From Desulfobacterales bacterium (GTDB taxonomy: Bacteria > Desulfobacterota > Desulfobacteria > Desulfobacterales > RPRI01): a DNA stretch of 10,375 nt. The notes below the pieces were generated by a model, which did no database searches, was not told the origin of the DNA, and saw nothing but the letters and a program-made list of their open reading frames with translations. The DNA is taken from the NCBI GenBank assembly GCA_030689795.1, contig JAUYEO010000159.1, positions 1 through 10,375 on the forward strand, in the 5' to 3' direction. Of the stretch, positions 1 to 6,647 are shown one piece after another; the stretch's first letter is position 1; the number at the start of each line of letters is the position of its first letter. The position numbers and the translations under genes were made by a program.

Positions 1-134
1 TTAAGTCACTTCGCTAAATCACAAGAACTCGGGCTAACGCCCTCAAACAGCTTGTGATTTTTAACGCTCAGTTCCTTAAAAATCTATTCCCCAAAAATCT
101 CAAATCCGTTCGCATATGACTTTTTACGAGAGCA
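1..134. repeat. Repeat-rich intergenic DNA at window edge, with nested inverted repeat
   Basis: No gene is supported here. A perfect 10-bp inverted repeat, AAATCACAAG at 16-25 and CTTGTGATTT at 51-60, encloses a smaller GGGC/GCCC stem (31-34 and 39-42), so the stretch could fold into a nested stem-loop or cruciform. An 8-bp direct repeat AAAAATCT occurs at 78-85 and 93-100. On the minus strand a frame of 25 sense codons (83 to 6) runs from an in-frame TAG to a TGA, but it has no ATG, GTG or TTG start, so it is not called as a gene. The stretch lies directly downstream of the lipoprotein gene. It has no T-run after the stem on the minus strand, so it does not look like a classical terminator. 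Confidence 0.6.
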
Positions 135-138
135 TCAA
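118..138 (-). repeat. Terminal-repeat-like end sharing the core CGTAAAAAGTC
   Basis: The plus strand reads GACTTTTTACGAG followed by AGCATCAA. The GACTTTTTACG core is identical to part of the terminal inverted repeats of the element at 8581-8727 (GACTTTTTACAAGACC on the right; GGCTTCGTAAAAAGTC on the left). On the minus strand the unit begins TTGATG, and that TGA is the stop codon of the lipoprotein gene. This looks like one end of a related element whose other end is either outside the window or lost. Family membership is inferred from a short match. Confidence 0.5.
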
Positions 139-581
139 TAAATAAATTCAACTATATTGGAATCCATGCCTAAGGCGTTTATTTTTTCACTGAAAGCCGT
201 TACCTTAAAATAATATTTATAGCCTTTTTCTATCCGCCCCGTATATTCCATTTTTTTTGATTCTCCCTCATGTCCCGCTGCAATTTCGGCAACAGCTTCG
301 TATTTAACGGGACAATTTTTACATCCGCTTTCCTGAACCTGATTTTTAGCCTTGTGAACAACAAAACCGGTTATTAAAGGCCCTTTTTTTTCCTTAACTA
401 CGGGAGCAGTCCACGTCAGGATAACCCTGTCTCCTTCAAGAACCGACGCCAGATCATTTACAGCCGGAAGCGCTTCCTGCCGAGGCGGAACAGGAGGCCC
501 TTTTTTCCCGCACCCGGACAGGAACAGGGAAATTCCTATAACAGTAACAATCAAAATAACAGAGATATATTTATGATTCAT
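135..581 (-). CDS. Small LptM-like lipoprotein with fibronectin-III-like domain
   Basis: This is a predicted 148-residue lipoprotein. Residues 1-23 form a lipoprotein signal peptide, with a hydrophobic core at about 6-21 and lipobox LSGC; lipidation would be on Cys24. Gly25 at +2 predicts outer-membrane sorting by the E. coli rule. The next residues, CGKKGPPVPP, resemble the CGxKGP start of the YifL/LptM lipoprotein family, which in E. coli assists LptD-LptE maturation. Residues ~40-148 do not match LptM and look like a single fibronectin type III fold (the LTW strand near 57, YYFKVTAF near 123-130, final strand SNIVEF). A CxxC pair (Cys87, Cys90) sits within it and could form a disulfide. 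A GGGAGG ribosome-binding site lies 13 nt before the ATG. It follows argH closely and is probably cotranscribed. Lipoprotein status is strong; the exact role is unknown. Confidence 0.85.
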   Translation of the reverse strand: MNHKYISVILIVTVIGISLFLSGCGKKGPPVPPRQEALPAVNDLASVLEGDRVILTWTAPVVKEKKGPLITGFVVHKAKNQVQESGCKNCPVKYEAVAEIAAGHEGESKKMEYTGRIEKGYKYYFKVTAFSEKINALGMDSNIVEFIY

Positions 582-605
582 GATCCGACTTACGCCTCCC
601 GCAGG

Positions 606-626
606 TCCGCCAATCTTTATGGCGGA
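606..626. repeat. Perfect hairpin TCCGCCA-N7-TGGCGGA spanning the argH stop codon
   Basis: The 7-bp arms TCCGCCA (606-612) and TGGCGGA (620-626) are separated by a 7-nt loop. On the minus strand the hairpin encodes the last Pro codons of argH and its TAA stop lies in the loop. The same arms, the same loop length and the same flanking G and TT occur at 10332-10355. No U-run follows, so it is better described as a small repeated palindrome than as a rho-independent terminator. It may still stabilise mRNA 3' of argH. Confidence 0.7.
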
Positions 627-2011
627 TTCACTTCTTTATCAATATCCTTACTTGCTTTCCTGATGGCTGAAAGGACATTTTTTGTTGCAGTTCCGCCGAA
701 GGATTTTCTCCGGTTTATCATGCTGCCCGGGGTTAAAATTTTAAACACATCATCCGAAAAAAGGGGTGAAAATAATTTCATTTCTGCAAGCGAAAGCTCA
801 TGAAGCTCTTTTCCTTTTCCCAGGGCAAAGGCAACCGCCTTTCCTGCACAGGAATGAGCATCCCTGAAAGGCATGCCTTTTGAAACCAGATAATCGGCGA
901 AATCAGTTGCATTCAAAAAACCCCTGGAGGAAGCCCTGAGCATGGCATCTTTTTTTATCTTTATCTCCGGCAGCATCTTTATGTAAATTTCCATGCAGGC
1001 CTTTAAAGTATCGACAGCATCAAACATGGCTGTCTTATCCTCCTGCATATCCCTGTTGTATGCAAGGGGAAGCGATTTCATGATTGTCAGCATGGATATA
1101 AGATCCCCGAAGACACGGCCGGACTTTCCTCTCACGAGCTCGGGAACATCGGGATTCTTCTTCTGCGGCATTATACTGCTGCCTGTAGCAAAAGAATCCG
1201 GAAGCTCAATGAAACCGAATTCACTTGATGACCATATTACAAGTTCTTCGGAGATCCGGCTGAAATGCACCATGCAAATGGCGGCTGAAGCGATGAATTC
1301 GATAATAAAATCTCTTGCAGAAACCGAATCCATACTGTTTGCCGATACCATCGGAAAACCGAGGAGTTTCGCGGTAAAGGCTCTGTCAACAGGATAAGTT
1401 GTTCCCGCAAGCGCGGCACTTCCCAGAGGCATTACATTTATTCTCTTCAGGCAATCGTGCATTCTTGCAGCATCTCTTGAAAACATCTCGTAATATGCCA
1501 TGAGATGATGTGCAAAAAGGACGGGCTGGGCTTTTTGCAGATGAGTATATCCCGGCATGATTGTACCGATATGCTTTTCGGCAAGATCAACGATAACCTT
1601 CCTCAGAACAGCAAGTTCTTTGATGATAGATTGTGTTTCTTCCCTGAGATACATCCTTAAGTCAAGGGCAACCTGGTCGTTCCTGCTTCTTGCGGTATGG
1701 AGTTTGAGCGCAACCCTGCCTATCTCTTCGGCAAGCCTTGCTTCTATATGCATATGAATATCTTCGAGGCTGTCATCATATTTAAACCTACCGCTTTCAA
1801 TATTTTTCTTTATATTCAGAAGGCCCTTTATCATCAGTGCGGCTTCCTCTTTTGTGATGATGGAGATTTTTGAAAGCATCCGGCAATGGGCAATGCTTCC
1901 CGCAATATCATGCGAATAAAGCCTCTTATCGGTATCAATAGAGGATGTGAATGCCTCTACGCTTTTTGCCGTCTTCCGGGAAAATCTGCCGCCCCAAGGT
2001 TTGCCTGGCAT
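617..2011 (-). CDS. argH: Argininosuccinate lyase
   Basis: This enzyme performs the last step of arginine synthesis, splitting argininosuccinate into arginine and fumarate in the cytoplasm. At 464 residues it has normal family length. It opens with the typical KPWGGRF (4-10). It carries TARSRNDQ (106-113), PGYTHLQKAQP (153-163, with the catalytic-type His157) and the fumarase/aspartase superfamily signature GSSIMPQKKNPD (277-288), whose Ser279 corresponds to the mobile-loop catalytic serine. The C-terminal KILTPGS segment (424-430) is also typical. The ATG is preceded by an AAAGGGGG ribosome-binding site at good distance and lies 29 nt after argG. The last residues and stop codon fall inside a repeated hairpin (606-626), so the extreme C-terminus (NPP) may have been altered by that insertion. 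No catalytic residue is missing. Confidence 0.97.
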   Translation of the reverse strand: MPGKPWGGRFSRKTAKSVEAFTSSIDTDKRLYSHDIAGSIAHCRMLSKISIITKEEAALMIKGLLNIKKNIESGRFKYDDSLEDIHMHIEARLAEEIGRVALKLHTARSRNDQVALDLRMYLREETQSIIKELAVLRKVIVDLAEKHIGTIMPGYTHLQKAQPVLFAHHLMAYYEMFSRDAARMHDCLKRINVMPLGSAALAGTTYPVDRAFTAKLLGFPMVSANSMDSVSARDFIIEFIASAAICMVHFSRISEELVIWSSSEFGFIELPDSFATGSSIMPQKKNPDVPELVRGKSGRVFGDLISMLTIMKSLPLAYNRDMQEDKTAMFDAVDTLKACMEIYIKMLPEIKIKKDAMLRASSRGFLNATDFADYLVSKGMPFRDAHSCAGKAVAFALGKGKELHELSLAEMKLFSPLFSDDVFKILTPGSMINRRKSFGGTATKNVLSAIRKASKDIDKEVNPP

Positions 2012-2040
2012 ATAAGAACCCCCTTTTGCTACCGTCCTAT

Positions 2041-3249
2041 TTATAAAGCCCTGTTCTTCAAACTCTGAATCCTCAAACGAAGCGCATTAAGCCTGATAAA
2101 CCCTTCGGCATCTTTCTGGCTGTACACACTGTCACTTTCAAACGTCGCAAAGTCATGACTGTAGATGGATTCATCCGATTTACGGCCGAGAATCCTGCAA
2201 TTCCCCTTGTAAAGCTCAATCCGGGCCGAGCCGGAAACATATTCCTGAGTATCGTCCACCATGCCCTGCAGAAGCTTCATCTCCGGTGAAAACCAGAAGC
2301 CGTTGTAAACAAGCTCCGCATACCTGGGAATAAGCGAATCGCGGAGATGCATAACTTCTCTGTCCATTGTTATCGATTCAACGGCCATGTGCGCCGCCCT
2401 GAGGATTGTTCCTCCGGGTGTTTCATAAACCCCGCGTGACTTCATTCCTACGAACCTGTTTTCAACGAGATCGACTCTTCCGATTCCGTGCTTCCCGCCC
2501 AGCCTGTTGAGTTCCTTCAAAAGCGCCGCAGGCGAAAGGCTTTTTCCGTTTATCGAGACGGGATTCCCTCTGACAAATGTCATTTCTATTATTTCAGACT
2601 CGTCGGGAGCGTTTCTTGGAGAGACGGAAAGAGTAAACATATCCTCAGGCGGAGCAATCCATGGATCCTCAAGCACCCCGCCTTCGTAGCTTATATGAAG
2701 AAGATTCCTGTCGGAGCTGTAAGGTTTTGCCGTGGTTGTCGGGACCGGAATGCCGTGTTTTTTCGCATATTCCATAAGCAGTGTTCTTGATCCGAGATCC
2801 CATTCTCTCCACGGAGCAATGATCCTGATATTGGGATCATGGACAAGATAAGTCAGTTCAAATCTCACCTGGTCATTCCCCTTGCCCGTAGCCCCGTGGC
2901 TGACCGCATCGGCCCCTTCAATCTTTGCAATCTCCATCTGCTTTTTTGCGATAAGCGGTCGTGCAAGGGATGTCCCGAGAAGGTACTGCCCTTCGTAAAT
3001 GGCATTCGCACGAAAAGCCGGAAAAACATAATCCTTTACAAATGTCTCTTTAAGATCATCGATGTATACCTTCGCTGCACCGGTCTTTCTGGCCTTCTCT
3101 TCGATATAGTCGAGCTCCTCCTCCTGCCCGAGATCTGCCGAAAAGGTAATGACTTCACACTTGTATGTTTCAACAAGCCATTTCAGTATAACGGATGTAT
3201 CAAGCCCCCCTGAATAGGCGAGCACTATTTTTTTTATTTTATCCTGCAC
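2041..3249 (-). CDS. argG: Argininosuccinate synthase (GTG start)
   Basis: This enzyme condenses citrulline and aspartate with ATP to give argininosuccinate, AMP and pyrophosphate. The 402-residue product is the common bacterial type-I length. The N-terminal N-type ATP pyrophosphatase loop AYSGGLDTS is at 11-19. SHGATGKGNDQVRFE (117-131) forms much of the citrulline/aspartate site. KPYSSDRNLLH (175-185), EGGVLEDP (189-196) and SRGVYETPGG (271-280) are further family blocks. The start is GTG at 3249-3247, supported by a CGGGAG ribosome-binding site 7 nt upstream; a nearby ATG at 3254 is out of frame. It follows a repeat-filled gap of 201 nt after argF, so it may have its own promoter, although none was clearly seen. 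argH follows after 29 nt. Confidence 0.97.
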   Translation of the reverse strand: MQDKIKKIVLAYSGGLDTSVILKWLVETYKCEVITFSADLGQEEELDYIEEKARKTGAAKVYIDDLKETFVKDYVFPAFRANAIYEGQYLLGTSLARPLIAKKQMEIAKIEGADAVSHGATGKGNDQVRFELTYLVHDPNIRIIAPWREWDLGSRTLLMEYAKKHGIPVPTTTAKPYSSDRNLLHISYEGGVLEDPWIAPPEDMFTLSVSPRNAPDESEIIEMTFVRGNPVSINGKSLSPAALLKELNRLGGKHGIGRVDLVENRFVGMKSRGVYETPGGTILRAAHMAVESITMDREVMHLRDSLIPRYAELVYNGFWFSPEMKLLQGMVDDTQEYVSGSARIELYKGNCRILGRKSDESIYSHDFATFESDSVYSQKDAEGFIRLNALRLRIQSLKNRAL

Positions 3250-3274
3250 GTCATATCTCCCGTTAAATTAATCA

Positions 3275-3417
3275 GGACGCAGATTTTCGCCGATACTCGC
3301 AGATGAATCTCGTGAATCATAAATCGTAAGTCGTTAACCATTCACCATTTACCATTTACCATTTTTCTATTAATTCTTTATATTGAAAATCCTTGCAACC
3401 TGCGTTCATCTGCGTCC
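3275..3417. repeat. Inverted-repeat-bounded block in the argF-argG gap
   Basis: The 201-nt gap between argF and argG (3250-3450) is mostly repeat sequence. The block is bounded by a perfect 10-bp inverted repeat, GGACGCAGAT (3275-3284) and ATCTGCGTCC (3408-3417). A second partial unit, CGCAGATGAA at 3298-3307, also matches the right arm inverted (TTCATCTGCG, 3405-3414). A further copy, GGACGCAGATGAGCGCAG, is at 10288-10305 and agrees with the right arm at 17 of 18 positions. The interior holds heptamer-periodic sequence. No ORF or transposase is present. Its size (143 bp) is close to that of the element at 8581-8727, but the ends are unrelated. Confidence 0.6.
3317..3364. repeat. Heptamer tandem repeats (TCRTAAR-type then ACCATTT)
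   Basis: Three degenerate heptamers, TCATAAA, TCGTAAG and TCGTTAA (3317-3337), run into four units, ACCATTC, ACCATTT, ACCATTT and ACCATTT (3337-3364). The last three are perfect copies. On the minus strand the second set reads AAATGGT. The 7-nt period is clear by eye. Such heptanucleotide tracts resemble in form the STRR sequences described in filamentous cyanobacteria, although the sequence and host differ. Strand-slippage number variation is expected. Confidence 0.75.
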
Positions 3418-3450
3418 AAAAAGGAAAATCCTATACAATTGAATGAACTA

Positions 3451-4404
3451 TCACAAGGAATCGGAAAACGAATTTTGCGGTTCACCCGCCCTTCTGCCTA
3501 TCAAAGCTTCAAGTATGGCCTTTGTCATATGAAGTTTGTTTTCCGCCTGATCCCATACGACGGAGTTAGTGCCTTCAAGAACTTCTTCGCTGATCTCTTC
3601 TTCCCTGTGTGCGGGAAGGCAATGCATGACGATAACATCTTTTGAAGCATGTTTAACAATTCTGCTGTTTACCTGGTAAGCCTCAAAAACACGCTTCCTT
3701 GTTTTATGCTCGCCCTCCTGCCCCATGCTTGCCCAGACATCCGTATATATGACGTCGGCATCCTTTGCTGCTTCAAGAGGATCATCCGTCACATTGATCT
3801 TCCCGATCCCCCTTTCAATCGCCTTTTTTAATATTTCTCCGTCAGGATGGTAGTCTTTGGGACATGCCAGGACAAGATCGAGTCCCAATACCGCTGCCGC
3901 ATTAATCCATGAATGAGCCACATTATTTCCGTCTCCGATCCATGCTATCCTGATCCCGCCGTATCTCCCTTTTTTTTCCATTACAGTCATGATATCACTC
4001 AAAACCTGGCACGGGTGGTATAAATCGGTCAACGCGTTTATCACGGGTATCGAAGAAAATTCCGCAAGCTCCTCGAGCAGGTCCTGGGAATAGGTCCTTA
4101 CGGCAAGACAATCAAGGTACCTTGAAAGAACCCTTGCAGTATCCCTCACCGGCTCGTCTCTTGCTATCTGCGTATCCCTTGCGCTTATAAAAAGCGGGGT
4201 TCCCCCGAGCTGAATCATTGCAGACTCAAAAGACACTCTAGTGCGTGTTGATGCCTTGTCAAAAATCAGGCCTAGTGTTTTTCCCTCAAACGGCCTGTGT
4301 AAAACACCCTCTTTCTGCATTTTTTTGAGTCCGGCAGCCCTGCCGAGCAGACCGTCAATATCCTCTTTTGTCAGATCCAATAAGGTTAATATGTCTTTTT
4401 TCAC
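3451..4404 (-). CDS. argF: Ornithine carbamoyltransferase, anabolic (GTG start)
   Basis: This enzyme transfers the carbamoyl group from carbamoyl phosphate to ornithine, making citrulline. The product is 317 residues, within the normal range. The carbamoyl-phosphate loop is STRTR (52-56), and HPCQ (130-133) completes that site. The ornithine side is formed by DVWASMGQ (222-229) and HCLPAHR (261-267, with the catalytic-type Cys262). These motifs separate it from aspartate carbamoyltransferase. The start is GTG at 4404-4402, with a GAGGG ribosome-binding site a few nucleotides upstream, and the protein then begins KKDILTLLDLT as in other members. The last ~12 residues, beyond the final helix, are variable. 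It sits between two repeat-filled gaps, 175 nt after argD and 201 nt before argG. Confidence 0.97.
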   Translation of the reverse strand: MKKDILTLLDLTKEDIDGLLGRAAGLKKMQKEGVLHRPFEGKTLGLIFDKASTRTRVSFESAMIQLGGTPLFISARDTQIARDEPVRDTARVLSRYLDCLAVRTYSQDLLEELAEFSSIPVINALTDLYHPCQVLSDIMTVMEKKGRYGGIRIAWIGDGNNVAHSWINAAAVLGLDLVLACPKDYHPDGEILKKAIERGIGKINVTDDPLEAAKDADVIYTDVWASMGQEGEHKTRKRVFEAYQVNSRIVKHASKDVIVMHCLPAHREEEISEEVLEGTNSVVWDQAENKLHMTKAILEALIGRRAGEPQNSFSDSL

Positions 4405-4446
4405 GACACCCTCTTATTAACAACATATGTAACTACTCACATTATT

Positions 4447-4535
4447 CAGGCTGTAGACTGTTAGTCTGTAGGCTTTTAGGGATAAATCCTTCAGTCTGAC
4501 AGCTTACAGCCTTCAGCCTATCTTTCTTCAGCCTG
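4447..4535. repeat. Heptamer-periodic repeat tract in the argD-argF gap
   Basis: The 175-nt gap between argD and argF (4405-4579) holds units AGGCTGT, AGACTGT, AGTCTGT and AGGCTTT in a row (4448-4476), with one extra T. These are followed by the inverted type CAGTCTG, ACAGCTT, ACAGCCTT and CAGCCTA (4492-4520), and another TTCAGCCT at 4527-4534. The two halves are roughly complementary, so the transcript could fold over the small central palindrome GGAT-AA-ATCC. The 15-mer at 4455-4469 matches 10319-10333 at 14 positions, and ACAGCCT also occurs in tandem at 10361-10374. No gene lies in the gap. Confidence 0.7.
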
Positions 4536-4579
4536 TTCACCCGGGCAGTTACCAACAAACTAAATCTCCGGCCCCTGTT

Positions 4580-5758
4580 CTATAATATTTCATCAAGGCA
4601 CTCAATAAGCGAATCTATCTCTTCCCTGCCGATGATAAGGGGCGGAACAAATCGCAGTGTATTGCCCTGTATGCAGTTTACAAGAAATCCCTTCTCAAGG
4701 CACTTATTGACCAGGGGCTCCCCTTCCACATCAAGCTCCATTCCTATCAGGAGCCCGACCCCGCGCACATCCTTTACGGACGCGTGCCTGCTTTTAAGCC
4801 AAAGGAGCCTTTCCATGAAATATGCGCCGATCTTGCGGCAATTATCAACGATTTTTTCCTCAGAAATTACCTTCAGGACTTCAAGCGCAGCCGCTGTTAT
4901 TACAGGAGTTCCGCCGAATGTCGTTGCATGAGAGCCATGCCCGAATGCCGAAGCCACGTGCTCTTTTGCAAGCATGGCGCCTATCGGAAGTCCGTTTCCG
5001 AGCGCCTTGGCGAGGGTCATTATATCCGGTTCAACCCCCGAATGCTGATACGCAAAAAGCCTTCCGGTTCTTCCTATTCCTGTCTGTATTTCATCAAAAA
5101 TGAGAAGCGCACCGGCCTTATCGCACAGCTTTCTTACTTTTTGCAGATAATCCGGATCAGGACAGCGAACTCCTCCCTCACCCTGCACAGGTTCAAGAAT
5201 TACAGCGCATGTGGACGGTCCTATTCTGCCGGCCAGGGCTTCCGCGTCGTTAAACGGCACAAAGTCAAACCCTTCAAGAAAAGGATCATAGCCTTTTTTG
5301 ATCTTATCCTGCCCTGTCGCGGATAAGGTAGCCATTGTCCGTCCGTGAAAAGACCTCTCCATGGAAATTATTCTGTACCTGCCTTTTTCGTCGTTTCCGT
5401 TGAAATACTTGCGGGCCAGTTTTATCGCCGCCTCATTCGCCTCCGCTCCGCTGTTGCAGAAAAAGACCCTGTCAGCAAAACTGTTTTCAACAAGCCACGA
5501 CGCAAGTTCAACCTGGGGAATCGTATAATAAAGGTTGGATACATGGAAGAGAAGATCGGCCTGGCTGCAGAGGGCTTTTACCACCCTTGGATGCGCATGC
5601 CCGAGGCTGCACACCGCCACTCCTGCAACAAAATCGATGTATGGCTTCCCTTCAGTATCCCAAACCATGCAACCCTTACCCTTCTCAATTACAATGGGCG
5701 GGCGCTTATACGTTGCGGCAATCACCTTCTCGGCCTTTTCAATAATATTATTCTTCAT
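4580..5758 (-). CDS. argD: Acetylornithine aminotransferase (class III, PLP)
   Basis: This PLP enzyme converts N-acetylglutamate semialdehyde to N-acetylornithine with glutamate as amino donor. In many bacteria the same enzyme also serves lysine synthesis at the succinyldiaminopimelate step. At 392 residues it is typical. Visible class-III aminotransferase features are SGAEANE (103-109, phosphate grip), SFHGRT (136-141), EPVQGEGG (189-196), FDEIQTGIGRTG (221-232, with Asp222 contacting the pyridine nitrogen) and TLAKALGNGLP (248-258) with the Schiff-base Lys251. The start codon overlaps the argB stop as ATGA, with GGAAG about 7 nt upstream, so translation is probably coupled. It could be annotated as a general acetylornithine/succinyldiaminopimelate transaminase, but the context makes the arginine role clear. 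Confidence 0.96.
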   Translation of the reverse strand: MKNNIIEKAEKVIAATYKRPPIVIEKGKGCMVWDTEGKPYIDFVAGVAVCSLGHAHPRVVKALCSQADLLFHVSNLYYTIPQVELASWLVENSFADRVFFCNSGAEANEAAIKLARKYFNGNDEKGRYRIISMERSFHGRTMATLSATGQDKIKKGYDPFLEGFDFVPFNDAEALAGRIGPSTCAVILEPVQGEGGVRCPDPDYLQKVRKLCDKAGALLIFDEIQTGIGRTGRLFAYQHSGVEPDIMTLAKALGNGLPIGAMLAKEHVASAFGHGSHATTFGGTPVITAAALEVLKVISEEKIVDNCRKIGAYFMERLLWLKSRHASVKDVRGVGLLIGMELDVEGEPLVNKCLEKGFLVNCIQGNTLRFVPPLIIGREEIDSLIECLDEIL

Positions 5759-6630
5759 TTCCTTACTTCCGTTCCAATACCCTTGTCGGTAAACAGCTCG
5801 AGCAGAAGGGCATGTCTTTTTTTCCCGTTTATTATGTGAACCTTCTCAACACCGTTTTTCAGAGCTTTCACGGAGCATTCGATTTTCGGGATCATCCCTC
5901 CCGATATGATCTTATCATCCACCATCTTCCCGACAGCGGCGGAATCAATCGAAGATATCAGATTTCCTGAAGCATCAAGCACACCGTCAACATCTGTAAG
6001 CAGGATGAGGCGGCCCGCTGAAAGCGCCATTGCAATGCTGCACGCAACAAGATCGGCGTTAATGTTGTAAGTCTCGCCCGATTTGCCGGCGCCGACAGGC
6101 GCAATAACTGGAATAAATCCATTTTCGGCAAGTGTATTTATTATCAGCGGATTGACATTTGTAACCTGCCCGACAAGTCCCGGATCTATTATTTCCGGCG
6201 GCGTATTTTCATCTTTCCGGTAAACGATGTGAAGCTTCTCCGCAAGTATCAGTCCGCCGTCTTTCCCGCTCAGGCCCACGGCTTTTCCCCCATGCCGGTT
6301 TATCTGCGCAACTATCTCCTTGTTGACCTTGCCGCCCAGGACCATCTCCACAACATCCATGGTCGGTTCATCGGTAAGCCTCATTCCCCCTACAAATGTC
6401 GATTCTATTCCCATCCGGGAAAGCACCTGACTTATCTGGGGCCCGCCTCCGTGAACAATCACGGGATTAAGCCCGACAAATTTCATCAGAACTATATCCC
6501 GCGCAAAATCCTCTTTCAGCTGAGGATCCGACATGGCATGTCCGCCGTACTTGATAACGATTGTCATACCGTAAAACTGTCTGATATACGGCAGAGCCTC
6601 AATCAGGATGTCTGCTACGTTTGGAGTCAT
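5755..6630 (-). CDS. argB: N-acetylglutamate kinase, arginine-inhibited type
   Basis: This enzyme phosphorylates N-acetyl-L-glutamate with ATP, the second step of the pathway. The product is 291 residues. The amino-acid-kinase fold shows KYGGHAM (27-33), HGGGPQI (60-66), the substrate segment GGMRLTDEPTMDVVEMVLGG (81-100), NINADLVA (189-196) and LLTDVDGV (210-217). It carries the two marks of arginine-sensitive hexameric kinases that the short E. coli form lacks: an N-terminal helix before the first strand (about residues 5-22, including LPYIRQFYG) and the C-terminal HxxxLxELFTxxGxGT signature (273-287). Feedback inhibition by arginine is therefore inferred. The ATG follows hslU by 17 nt with an AGGCGG ribosome-binding site, and its stop overlaps argD. 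Confidence 0.97.
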   Translation of the reverse strand: MTPNVADILIEALPYIRQFYGMTIVIKYGGHAMSDPQLKEDFARDIVLMKFVGLNPVIVHGGGPQISQVLSRMGIESTFVGGMRLTDEPTMDVVEMVLGGKVNKEIVAQINRHGGKAVGLSGKDGGLILAEKLHIVYRKDENTPPEIIDPGLVGQVTNVNPLIINTLAENGFIPVIAPVGAGKSGETYNINADLVACSIAMALSAGRLILLTDVDGVLDASGNLISSIDSAAVGKMVDDKIISGGMIPKIECSVKALKNGVEKVHIINGKKRHALLLELFTDKGIGTEVRK

Positions 6631-6647
6631 CTTACTACCGCCTGCTG

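Noticed and set aside
6..83. Small protein gene on the minus strand downstream of the lipoprotein
   Set aside because: No start codon lies between the in-frame stops; the sequence is better explained as a structured repeat.
606..626. Rho-independent terminator after argH
   Set aside because: The stem is followed on the minus strand by GC-rich sequence and the next gene's ribosome-binding site rather than a U-run.
3337..3364. CRISPR array
   Set aside because: The units are contiguous 7-mers without spacers, and no cas gene is near.
4405..4579. Riboswitch or leader attenuator before argF
   Set aside because: The possible folding is explained by inverted heptamer repeats. No known aptamer core, leader peptide or terminator/antiterminator pair was visible.
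4784..5326. Plus-strand open frame of 180 codons opposite argD
   Set aside because: Antisense to conserved argD motifs, with composition unlike a protein gene and no homology recognised.
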